Positions 34,382 to 45,560 of a DNA stretch of 64,000 nucleotides are shown here, one piece after another. A model generated the notes under the pieces. The model was given only the letters and a program-made list of their open reading frames with translations, did not search any database and was not told where the DNA came from. Every line of letters begins with the position of its first letter. The first letter of the stretch is position 1. Source of the DNA: Rhizophlyctis rosea (Eukaryota > Chytridiomycota > Chytridiomycetes > Rhizophlyctidales > Rhizophlyctidaceae); NCBI GenBank assembly GCA_027596075.1, contig JADGJC010000065.1, forward strand, positions 98,833 through 162,832. Direction: 5' to 3'. Both the position numbers and the translations under genes were made by a program.

Positions 34382-36457
34382 ATGGGGCAGACACTTTCCG
34401 AACCCGCGACAGACAAGGTGCGTGCGATTAATGCTGGTAGCTGTCTTTAGTTGACTCATAAATGCGATGCTTCCGATTGCGCAGCATACCACAGAGGACC
34501 AAGATGAGCGTCTTGCTTACGGCGCCTCTGCCATGCAAGGGTGGAGGATAAGTGAGTATTGACGTGGGTCATATGGGTCATGAGGGCGTGAGAATGAGGG
34601 ATCAGCTGGGGATGTTTGCGGAAAGGAGTGGCTGTGCGGCTGCGCATTCATTCATACTACGCCGAGGGGGAAGTGTCTGGCATAATATGGTGAAGGGATT
34701 GATGGATATCACATGCTGAGAGTTTGGTGAACGGACCAATGGAGGAGACTCATTTTGGTGGAATATCATTGAAGATAGAGATGGAAGGCTCATCCTTTCA
34801 GTTGGAGCGATGGGAGCTGGCTTTCTGATGGGACGGCACTTTGCGGCAGAATTTGACAATCAGGGGTTCGAGAAGGACATTTGGCATATAGGATCAAGCT
34901 GCGCAGTCTTGTCATCGCTTATTAGTCATTGGATCAACGAAAGTCTGTCATTTCGCCCGGCTAACCTTTTCACTTTCTCTTCACCTTCTCTTCCCCTAAA
35001 AGGCATGGAAGACGCCCACACGACAATCCTCAACCTCCTCAACCCGTCCTCCTCCGACTCGACCTCCGCATCACCACCATCCAATAGCAACAATTCAAAA
35101 CACCTATCCTTCTTCGCAGTCTACGACGGTCACGGCGGCCAAGCTGTCGCCAAGTACAGCGGCGCGCAGCTGCATCAAAAGGTCGTCCGGGACGAGAACT
35201 TTGCGAAGGGGGATTATACCCTGGCCATCAAATATGGGTTCTTGGCTACTGATAGTGATTTGAGGGGTGGTGAGTGATCTGGTGATAGTTTCGGGGGTTT
35301 GGAGGGGTGGTATGGAAAGTGGGAGGCGGTTCGGCGGAGAGCTCAGAAGAGTGTGGGCTTGGTTCCCATCACTCGATGCATTGGGCCTACTGTTCCATCA
35401 TCAACTATTATAATCATCTGTTGACTTTCCCACCTATTTATCATAGACCCATCATACGCCAACGACCCATCCGGTTGCACGGCCGTCGCGGCGCTCATCA
35501 CGGACGACTGGAGGATCCTAGTCGGCAACGCCGGCGACTCCCGTGCCGTCTTGAGTGAGAACGGGAGAGCGGTACCCCTAAGTTTCGATCATAAGCCTGT
35601 CAACCCTGGTGAGGCGTAGAATGTGGGAAGGATTGAATTCTGTGGACGGTGAACTGACTGGTGATGGATTTGAACGTTTGTAGGAGAACATTCACGGATC
35701 ACGAGCGCTGGTGGATTTGTCGAATTTGGGCGTGTCAATGGTGAGTGGAGGAAATTCAAACTTTTTTTGACGGATGGACCTTTTTGCACCCACGGGCGCT
35801 GGTCAATCCGATATGTGACGAAACTCATCTCGCGTCAACAGGCAACCTTGCCCTGTCCCGCGCCATCGGCGACTTTGAGTTCAAGAACAACAGCAACCTT
35901 CCCCCTGAGGAGCAAATCGTGACGGCCAACCCGGACATTGTTGAGCGGCAGTTGGGCGAAGGGGACGAGTTTGTGGTCATCGCTTGTGATGGTGGGTTGT
36001 TTTGTACTATTTCGGGTTTGCGGCAGTGTGAGGGGGGAAAACGCTGAAAGCCCGACTTTCCGCTGGGATGCCACTGGTTCAATCATTCAAACCACCACCA
36101 TAACAAATCATCTCTATTCCCACAGGAATCTGGGACTGCCTCTCAAACCAACAAGTAGTCGACTTCATCCGCCCGCGCATCGCGCAAAACATCCCCCTGG
36201 GCCAGATCTGCGAACAACTCATGGACAAGTGTCTTGCGCCCGATTCGGAGGTGGGGGGTGTCGGGTGCGACAATATGACTGTCGTCATCGTCGGACTGTT
36301 GAAGGGACGGGGCAAGGAAGGGTGGGTTGAGTGGGTTAAGGGGAAGGTTGGCGCTGGTGGTGCGGTTGGGGAGGAGGAGGGGGCGGTTGTGAGTTTGGGG
36401 GGGAAGGAGGAGGAGGGGAAGGAGGTTGGTGGGGGGGAGGAGAAGGTTGAGGTTTAG
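34382..36457 (+). CDS. PP2C-type Ser/Thr protein phosphatase
   Basis: This is a Mn/Mg-dependent phosphatase of the PTC2/PTC3 type. Seven exons (34382-34417, 34485-34551, 35003-35269, 35447-35608, 35684-35740, 35842-35991, 36126-36457) join without phase conflict into 356 residues. The PP2C motifs appear in order: GWRISMEDAHT with metal-binding Asp/Glu at 37-38, [10 protein letters not shown] (76-80), [57 protein letters not shown] and [10 protein letters not shown]. The N-terminus MGQTLSEP fits a myristoylation site, as in membrane-associated PTC2-like enzymes. The C-terminal ~50 residues are a Gly/Glu/Val-rich low-complexity tail. Intron 2 is 451 nt, much longer than the others. Confidence 0.92.
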
Positions 36458-37579
36458 GATGGGCGGAGGTGGGGTTTTGTGGGTGGGGAGTGGGAGTGGG
36501 AACGGGTACGAAAGTTAGCTTAGTTGTGTTGTTTCTTTTACCTTTTGTATGTGGTTTTCGGGTGGGGTGAGGAGGGTGGTTAGGTGATTAGGATATAGCT
36601 GTTATTTTTGTTTCGTTCGTTTTTGTGTTCTTTCCGACTGTTCTTCTCTTTTTCCATCTTTGAATGTTGTTTTTCTTTGTTTGTTTGTTTTCTTTTGTCT
36701 GTTCATTTTGTGTTGAGAATCTTTTCCTGCTATTAAAATCTGATTAGATGAACGTTGTTTGTTTGGGCTGTGCGGTGGCAGCGTTTTGTGGGTTCGAGGG
36801 CTAGGCAGGAAAAAAGGATTAGAGGAGTTGAAGGTGGTGAGGTCAGTGCGTGACGTGATCGAATGTGCACACCCGACTGGGGAGCTTCTTTGATTGGGAA
36901 GGGAGTAGGGACAATGGACAGTCGATTTTACAGTCTCATGTTGGGGCTTTTGACATTGTGTGATGTCCATGTCCTTCCGAAGTGCTCAACGAAAGATGCA
37001 AAGTGTTGTCAATTGAGTGTGTCTCTTGGTACAGGGGTTCACTGCTCATGCATCGTCCTCGCCAGTGTCTGCAAAGCTTGCGGATGTGCTTCCTTTTTGC
37101 GTGGCCAAGATCTTGGCACTGGTAAGGGGAAGCCAAGGACGCATTCGTGAGACAATGTGGGATGAAACAAAGACGGGTGCACTTCGCGAGGAAGTCGGAA
37201 GAAGGTGCGTTTGATTGGGTCTGATCGGCAACCAAACTTACGAGTGGACAGCATCGGAGAACTTCGAGCTGAAGAGTTACCAGGTTTGCATTCTCGGCAG
37301 CCGGCATTGCCGGTTCAGAACCTAATGATCAGGATATTCTCCATAACCACCATCTGTCATCACACCTACCATGGACGGAACCACAACCAAGGCCTAACGT
37401 CCTGATCCTCCCACCAATGGCCAGTCTTCTCTTGTCCAGTCCCACCTGGGTTGTCTCGAAAAGTTGCTCGCGGGGGGGGGGGGGGGGGGGGGGNNNNNNN
37501 NNNCCCCCAACCCCCCCCCACTCGCCCGTCTTGTCTTGTGTCTCCCCCCCTGGGTTTTTTCCAAAACTTTTGCCCCCCC

Positions 37580-37610
<31 letters not shown>

Positions 37611-39952
37611 AAAAAAGAAGAAAAAATGTATTGAGAATCATGACGGGAAGACTGCAATTCTTGCATTCGAACGTTGATTGCAAGCCCCTTTTCTATTTGG
37701 AAGGGTGCCATTGGCATATGTGCGCAGCACACTTGTGATATATAATTTTCTCGATGGCATGGGGCTTACCCTAAGGGTTGCAAAAAGGGATGAGGGCATG
37801 GTTTAACTGCCACATCGAACAAGTGCATCGTCCTCGATTGTAGCTCACTGCGGCATTTGCAGTGCCATTCCAAACGAGTATGCTGGCACCCACAGTTGCT
37901 CTCGAAGGTGCAGGGATTTTTCCGTCCTCCGAATGACATCATGCGACTTTCTCTCATTGAACTCTTCTTCAAAATAGCGAGATGCCTTTGACTGTGTGAC
38001 GAAAGCGCTTCCGTTCAATTCGCATACGTTCTGTGCTAGCTCAACTGATTTATTGTTCCTTGGTGAAAGTTTGGTGTTTGAACGCAACCGAGTCAAGACA
38101 AAAAGGATTCCTACTTTTGAAGGTTTACTGTACCTTTGGGGGGGCAGGACTGTGAGTCGGCCCAGCAGGCGAAGATCATGTCTGAACTGTTCCCTACTTG
38201 CTTAACTCGCTGCGCTGCAGGTGATGGGGGCTCCCTGCCGGTTCAACGTGGACTCAAAATGAAAGTGCAAACGATGACGCGGATGCAGTGTAGCGTATGA
38301 GGTTTGTGTTGCTTCTCCAGCTATCCGTGGGGGCCGACATTTGTATGTTTTGACTTTGCAGTTCTTAGGAAGCCGCGTTCAGCCCGTATGCCGACTGAAA
38401 TGTCGAGAACTACCATGGTTTGTTGGTGATAGCCACCAAACCAAGAACAAATGAGAGATGTCTTGCGAAGATGAGATCTTTCCATCAATGACTATCTACA
38501 CGCCCCCTAGCAAGCTCCTTTTGCTCCTTTGCATTCCCCATGTCCTCATCACTGAGACCTGAAACAGAGCATACTACTTTGTGGAAGGAGGACTCCAAAG
38601 CACAAAATGAAGTCCTAGGAAACAGTGGAAACGTCTTTCAAGTGCGGCGAAATGGTTTTGCCTTAATTGAACACGTGATTTGCGGGATCCCAAAGGTGAC
38701 GGCCATAAACTCACCGAACATAAATATATGCTACGTAGAAGAGTCAGAAGTGTTTCAGTACAAGCTTGGGGAAGATTACAGTTTGCCACCATTGTGACTA
38801 TTGTGGTTCAGGCTAAAACGTGGTGAACCACCACAACCAACTCAACCGCGATCAAATGAGCATATTTGCCATGAAATCCAGAGGTGCTACCATTGCAAAA
38901 GGTGTACAACTCATCACCCGTCAACCGTACTGCCTTTCCTTTTTCCCTTCCGCGCACGAGCGTCCCCCGTTCGATCAAATCAAAAAAGGAGTTCGAAACA
39001 AAACCAATATGCAGCAAGGCGATGGAGGGAAGCAACGCCATTCTTGCGATTGTGGCAGGCACGCCAAGGTCGGTCTTTTCAAGAGCACCCATTGAATGTG
39101 TGCGGTACCAAGCAAAGTGCAAAATCTTTGCAGTGAGACCGGTTACTTCCCAAAGAGCTGCAAAAAGGATTTCAGGAGGGATCGGGTGACAAACTGCTAC
39201 ATTCGCACTGCTCGCGAAAGGTAGACGATAGTACTGAAGGGAGAGCCTCCAGCATCAATGCAACTTGACTTCGAATGCTCACAATCCGAAACTTCCGAAT
39301 CGGTGGTGCTTTACTGTTGAAGGTGGCAGCGTAAGGAGACATATATGGCGATGATTCCCATTTTTGAAGGAAATAGAGGGGAGCTTGCCCTATTTCCCGT
39401 TAGTTCGGAATAGAGATATGCCCTCGTCTGGATTTTATGTATGTTCACTGCTCCACCGGCAAATCGCAGGGGAGTTGCTCCAGGACGGCATCGCTGCCAA
39501 AGGCAGCATACACTTCCTGAAGAGATGCTGCAACTACTACATGGTTCCTTCGAAATCGTGGCACGCTATTAATACCTATCTACCTGGCTCTGTGCGGTTT
39601 CGGCACTCTGCTTCCTCTACCCAGCAATTCTGCAGCACCCGTATTTTTTGTTGAGTGGCAAAGTCTGAAATTTGGCCCGCTGCGCCACACGCGACGTGTC
39701 AAGTTCCACTTGTCGTTCCAGCTGTTCGCATGAATGGTTGCTGGTCCGGCAACGCAGCTGCCGTTGGGTGTGCCACGCATGAGGAAATTGACGTTCAATT
39801 GCGCAGTCAGTACGGGAGGCTATAGACACGACCGGCAACTTCGCAATCAAATGGATTAAATTGTAGGTGTCACGGGCGTTCCCTTACAGAACGAAGTGTA
39901 GGTTCGGCTAAGCAGCCTTGCAGACATTTTTCTGACGAGTCCTCACAATACA
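36458..39952. other. Gene-poor stretch with assembly gap
   Basis: The T-rich 3' flank of the phosphatase gene (36480-36730) is followed by unassigned sequence. The gap region at 37472-37616 is described separately. An open frame at 38540-38797 (+) starts with ATG but resembles no family. I recognise no RNA genes. Confidence 0.35.
37472..37616. other. Assembly gap (N 37494-37503) with poly-G, poly-C and poly-A
   Basis: A G run leads into 10 N. After the N there is a noisy copy of the sequence just before the gap, then about 27 C and 16 A. The two flanks align by eye (GTCTTCTCTTGTCC against GTCTTGTCTTGTGT, and CCTGGGTTGTCTCGAAAAG against CCTGGGTTTTTTCCAAAAC). It looks like low-quality read ends assembled twice, and is not genomic structure. 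Confidence 0.85.
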
Positions 39953-42844
39953 ATGACCTCCAGAGCAACAGCACGACGGGTGCTGCCAGTCTTTTTGGTG
40001 ATTACGGTTTTATTCGTCGCGGTTTCCGCCAATTCATCACAATTACGGTATGGTTCGTTACGGTCTCATTCATCCATTTGCAAATTATGTCAGCGAACTG
40101 TAATATAACGCTGCTGAGAGTGGAGGTCCAACTAATTACCTTCAAAATCTAATCCTTTTTTGCAGGTTGGAAAGTCCAGACCAACAAACCGGCTCTGTGA
40201 ATGCAAGTGCGAGACTTGCTGCCTCCGACTTGAAAGACATCTTTCATCAAAAGTTCACAAACCTGAAGAACCATCACTCCTCCGAACCCCTGACAGCATC
40301 CTCAAAGGGCTCTGATATAGATCAAATTACATTCAATCCCACAACCGCAACTTACTTCGACTTCATCAACACCACTCCATGGTCAGCCGTCAACAACCTC
40401 ACAGACTCTCAACTCTCCCTCCTGAAACAAACCGGCTTCGTAGTCCTAAACCGAAACCTCAGCTCCTTGGGCGACTTCTACCATCACGCCTTCAAAAACG
40501 ACCTACCCGCCTACATTACCCCAGACGCCATCCTCCACGCCTACCACCGTTCCTTCGACGACCTCGAAACGCATTTCCTAGAACCGAGTTTAAAAGCCCT
40601 CCTCAATGGAATGCACCGGGTGTTGAACGAAACCGTGTCACAATATCTCGCGAATGACGAAAGTCAAGCAAAATCACCAGGTCTTCTTAGAACGTTTAAA
40701 GACGTCGACACCTTCCTAACCGTCGCCCGCCGCCTCCTCTTCCCATCCCCCATCCTCGACAATGAACGTCAATGGCGTGACCTCACCTTGCTGTGGGATG
40801 ATTTCGCTCTGGCAGAACACCATCTCGAGAACCTGCAAGAAGGTCCTAGATCCACCTCCCCACACGACAGCGGGGCATACCAAGAATGGTCACAACAAGT
40901 CGCCTGGGCGGAAGAGGAACGTCAAGATTCCTTAAAATATTTAGAAGAGGGTGGGTATGATAGAAACAACACGGATTTGGAGCAGGCGCTGAGGAGGGAC
41001 TGGTTGGTAAGGCGGATCCGATGGTGGGAGAAGGAGATTGAGGGTTGTAGAAAGTCGAAATTCCATCATTGTGAGGATGATGCAAGGATGGAGAAAGTAA
41101 CGACGGACCTTGAGAGGCGGAAGTGGGAGTTGGAGGAATTAGGACCCGATACGTCGACCGGTTGGCGAACTCGGCAGATGCGGGAAGCTGTGCCGTCATT
41201 TTTCGGCAAAGTTTCCGGACATGAGGAGACGGAAACACACATCACGTCAATCCTTTCCGTTATTCTCGACCATGCACCGTTCAGCTTCGTGACGCTCTTT
41301 GGCGTCACCGATGAGGAATTCGACGGACGCACTTCATTCCGCGCGGGCATTACACCAAGTTAAAGGTTTTGGAACGGTATCTTAGGACCATGATGTGGTT
41401 GGGGAAGTGGAAGTTGGATGTGACTGGTGGAGAAGAAGGTCGGTTGGAGGGAGTTGCTGCGACTGTGGTTATGAAACATTTGTTGGATGGGTTGAATGGC
41501 GGGTGGGAACTTTGGGAGGGGATTCAAAGCTTTTTGACGAATATGTTTGGATCTGGGACCACGTTGAATTTAAGTGACGTGCGGACATTGCTGGAGAGGA
41601 CGAGGCGTACGGGGCAGCAACCCCCTCGGCCAGCCAACTGTTAAATTCTTTATCTCGAACCGTGAACAACTCCATACACTGCAACTCGCCATCCTCCCCA
41701 ACTCTCGGCCTAAACGGCTTCATCTCCGCCGCCCGCGAATTCCGTACACACGACGTCCGAAAATTTGCGTTCATGCCTCAACGCTTTACCCTCGACTCCT
41801 TCCCTCTCGCTCACGCCGTCAAGGACAGCATGCCCAGTGCCCTGGACGTGGCATACAGTGTGTTTGACACCCAGGCGGCTGGAAGTTGGTTGGAAGATCA
41901 TATTGCGCAGGCAGAACGCAACGGCTATATGGAAGCCAGAGAACTCCGCAGAGACCGCGTTAGGGCATTGAAAGATGTGATGAACGAGCTTAGCGACAAC
42001 ATCTGGACTCATAGTATCTACTCCCTCTGGTTACGGACCCTCCGAAATCGCTCACCCAACACCGCCACCCCTCCTCACCCACAAACAATGCGAACCACCC
42101 AATGGGCTTCCCGAACCATGGACGCACAATTATCATCCTGGACTCAACTCCGCCACGACACGATCCTCTACGTCGAACAATCCGGTGCCATGATGACTTG
42201 CGAGCATCCGGCCATTTACGTAGATCCCAACCCCCCATTCTGGCAAGCCTTCATCGACATGACTACACGAACTGCGGAAGTCGTCAATGACGCTCAGGGT
42301 ATGATGGAAGCGTTACGAAAAGTCGAGACACACCCAACCACCCATTCCTACCGCAACGCCACACGCATGACGGACCACTTCACCCACTTCACCTCAATCC
42401 TCTCCACCCTCCACGATGCTTTACGTACCCTTGCATCCAACCAACCCCTAAAGCCGGAACAATTCACCGCCCTAAAAGACATCCTCCACCACACCCCCGG
42501 CTACGACTGTGGGCCCTCCCCAACATACGACGGATGGTACCCCTCCCTTTTCTACACCTCCCCCTCACAATGCATGGACGCCGAATACCTAGTCGCCGAC
42601 GTACACACCCAACTCCTCAGGCGGAATCCTTCACGAGGGACTTGGATACATTCAACCGATGGTAGTGGTTGTTGATGGGGCCGATGTTGGTGGGGGTGAG
42701 ATGGCGTTTGTTGGGCCTGTTTGGAGTCATTATGAGTTTGTGGAGACGAAAAATAGACTGAAGGATGAGATGTGGGAGGGACGAGTCAGGGGAGGAAGAT
42801 TGCCGGGGAGGGGTGGGTGGACCTTGGAGTATTTGAGGGATTGA
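39953..42844 (+). CDS. Secreted DUF3160-family protein with three frame breaks
   Basis: Exon 1 (39953-40047) encodes a signal peptide (ATG, then VLPVFLVITVLFVAVSA). A 118-nt intron leads in phase to the main exon at 40166. DUF3160 marks follow in order: TGFVVLNRN, LPAYITPDAILHAYHRSFDD, FIPRGHYTKLK with RYLRTMMWLGKW, FAFMPQRFTLDSFPL, MPSALDVAYSVF, SSWTQLRHDTILYVEQS, VDPNPPFW, and finally VADVHT and MAFVGPVWSHYEF. The frame breaks at about 41330 (one base missing in a GG pair), about 41595 (one base missing in a GG pair) and about 42615 (one base extra). No enzymatic role is known for the family, which I know mainly from prokaryotes. The intron and signal peptide show it is at home in a eukaryotic genome. 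Confidence 0.8.
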
Positions 42845-43825
42845 GCGATCGAGCAAGCCCAGTTCTGTATTTTTTGGGTCTAGATATGTTTGTGCTTTTC
42901 TCGAGCCATCGATAATGATCATCAATACCCACTCACCGAACGCTATCTTGACCACATCTTTGATCACTGTTGTTTACTGAAATCAATTATCCCAACGCAT
43001 ATACTGCACACGACAACCTGAACCGGCAGTCCGCGCAAGGCAATCAATGCATATGTCAGACAGACATGACAGAAGAGACACATCGGGTTAGTAACAAGAT
43101 GCATGATGGCGAGAAATTGATCATATCTTTTAAGCTCTACCAATTGCACAAACGAAATACCACGCTATTTTTTCGACATGTACCAAAAGTATGCAGGAAT
43201 ATCACAAAACCAAGGATTCTCAATGAAGGTCGATGATCACATTGAGAGTGTCGCTGCACACTAAAGGTGCTCGCCAATACTAGCGTTTTTGAGTGAAAAA
43301 GCTCATACAGAGCGCCGCCATCGGCGCAGCACCATTTCAGTCCCGCCAATGTCGAGCATATGTGAGATGCAGTTTGCAATCTCATCGCAATTCCTGACCC
43401 ACCATATGAACGTCCTTTTTTCCTACCTCCCTGGAGCAACGACCAGTTTGGGAGTGGCAGAATGACATGTGTTTTTACTGCCTATTCGATAACCCAGACT
43501 CCCTGCATCATTACTCAGGAGAGCTAATGTGTTGGTGTAACTCAGTTTTTTGCAGTTGGACAATCTAAAGGAACGTCGCAAGCTGATGCCCTTCGATGAA
43601 AAAGAAAACGAATAGAGGTCCGGTACATGGGGCGGGCAGGTGTGTGCCCAAAGCTTCGTAGCCTGCAGTGTGCAAATAATGCGACATTTTTCAGCAATGA
43701 CATCACCGCATCGGTTCTCCCAATATTCTGTCGCTGCGTCACACTCACTTCGAATCTGATTTTGGAGCCTGATCAAAAATGAATGTATTGGAATCAGGAC
43801 CTGCACAATTGGACGGCGTAAGTGT
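42845..43825. other. Intergenic, no gene recognised
   Basis: This is convergent 3' flank between the DUF3160 gene (+) and the ERD2-like gene (-). I see no supported coding frame. Confidence 0.35.
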
Positions 43826-44846
43826 CTAAATCACTACAAGCACATCCCTCTCCTTCGTCAAAACCGCATCCCCAGCATCGTCTTCCTCACTCCCCACCGC
43901 AACATATCCACCCCTAAGTACCCTCCTCCTCCACCCCCACAAAACCCACACATAAATCACAACGCCTCCAGCAGCCATAGCTTGAAAGACACCCGGCAAG
44001 AACGTATCCGTATCAATATATCCCAAGCTATATGCCATCATGATCGACCAGCGAATCAGGTAGAGAAACCGATATGCAAACATTGCTGTCAAGTAGATGG
44101 GAAGAGAGAGGGGTATGTTGGGTGTAAGGGAGATGAGGTCGGAAGCACGGATGGTTGGGTCGGCGGATTTGAGATCGTCGTAGGGGAATTTGATATGGTA
44201 TGCGGCAAGGAATGGCGTGAGAGATTCCATGTGCAGGGAGAAGTTGACGAGGAACTGATTGGGAATGTGCCAGTGGTTATCAGCACATTTACAATTACGG
44301 GGTACCTCACAACTACGACCAATGGGTACTCACATCGCGAACACTATTCCCCTGTCCCAAGAACCAAACCCTCCATATGTTTAAAAGAATTGCCAACAAT
44401 AACAACAGCCAAGGTCTTCGGTGGCATTTGTGGAAAGCTCCTTGGAAGAGGAAACTCGCCACAAGAAGGGCGGAAACGATGATGATGTAGACTTGTATCC
44501 ATCCATAATATTCAAGAGGATATCCGCTGAAAAGTGAGGGGATGTAACGAGTGAGGCTAACGAGGAGGTAGGAGAGTTCGTAGAGTGGGGAGAACGCTAA
44601 ATGGACAAGTTGAGAGGAGGAACTAATATGTATGCCGCATATGTGATACAGCAGAGCATACCTTGATTGTCATTCCCAAAATGGAGCTTTGCCAGCAATG
44701 CCGTGGGAGCGACCACACGGATGAGGTCACCTACGAGGGTTCTGTTACTATTTCACATTTTTTCAAGACCAACCGAAGCATTACCTACCGACGGCCCTCA
44801 GGCCTGACAGTGGCGCAGAGTAGTGTATGACAAGCGAGCTCGGCAT
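43826..44846 (-). CDS. ERD2/KDEL-receptor-like multi-pass membrane protein
   Basis: Exons on the minus strand are 44846-44789, 44730-44662, 44596-44334 and 44254-43826, all in matching phase, giving 272 residues. The layout follows ERD2: GDLIRVVAPTALLAKLHF near the start (ERD2 GDLSHLLAIIILLLKIW), YELSYLLVSLTRYIP (ALVFTTRYLDLF), FLVNFSLHMESLTPFLAAY (FSIYLESVAILPQL), then YRFLYLIRWS and a final span with FQAMAAGGVVIYVWVLW. About seven hydrophobic segments can be counted. It differs from true KDEL receptors in the second loop and lacks their C-terminal ending, so it may be a divergent ERD2-related protein and not the HDEL receptor itself. Golgi/ER location is inferred from the family. Confidence 0.7.
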
Positions 44847-45560
44847 CTCTGGAAAAACGTCAGGGGGAGATATCCGACACGAGCAATCCGTCCAGGGGCC
44901 GAGAAGGGGTGGAGATGTTATAGACGATGCCAAGTTGAAAGTGCGCAGCGTGCGATCGTGGTGACCTGGGTCGGAGTGGCTTGCAAATCATCTTGATCTC
45001 CATCATGATCGGATCGCGTCACCCACGGTTACTTTGGATGTTCTCATTTGTGCTAATAATAGTAACCAAAATATATTCCAGTGTGACACCCGTGCAATGG
45101 TGTGTAACGCGCAGCTCCGGCACATCCAAATCGAGATTATACTGAATCCATCCAAAAATGTCCGCCTTTCGCTACTATTGTCCAATCTCTCAATCTCTTC
45201 CCCATTCATTCCCGGACAGCCGTGTTCCTTATGGAAGCATTGTTTGAAGACTATGCCTTACGCGCTAGCATATCATCGAGCCTCCTAAATGGGACTTTTC
45301 AAGCCGGTGGCTCTGCATTCTGCAAGTCTTGCATAGCGCGGGTTTCAAATGTCCCACTCAAAACGCTCAAAGCTGCAGCCTGCTCAATGATCAAATGTTC
45401 CAAGCCGGTGACTCTGCAAGTCTTGCGCAGCGGCCGCTCAATGTGCCGCTGTTGAGATGGATAGCAGTCCTGCAAAGGACTGTCTTCAAAAGCCGAAAAA
45501 ATCTGTTCAATCCCGCTTGTCAACATCCCTGCCAAATTTCCCTTCTATTAGATTTGGCCA
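44847..45560. other. Divergent spacer with imperfect repeats
   Basis: This lies between the ERD2-like gene (-) and the membrane protein (+). Two imperfect copies of a segment containing CAAGCCGGTG and CTGCAAGTCTTGC occur at about 45300-45340 and 45400-45435. Open frames here resemble no family. Confidence 0.4.

Noticed and set aside
37366..37738. Gly- or Pro-rich frames across the N gap
   Set aside because: They are translations of poly-G, poly-C and N, and so artefacts.
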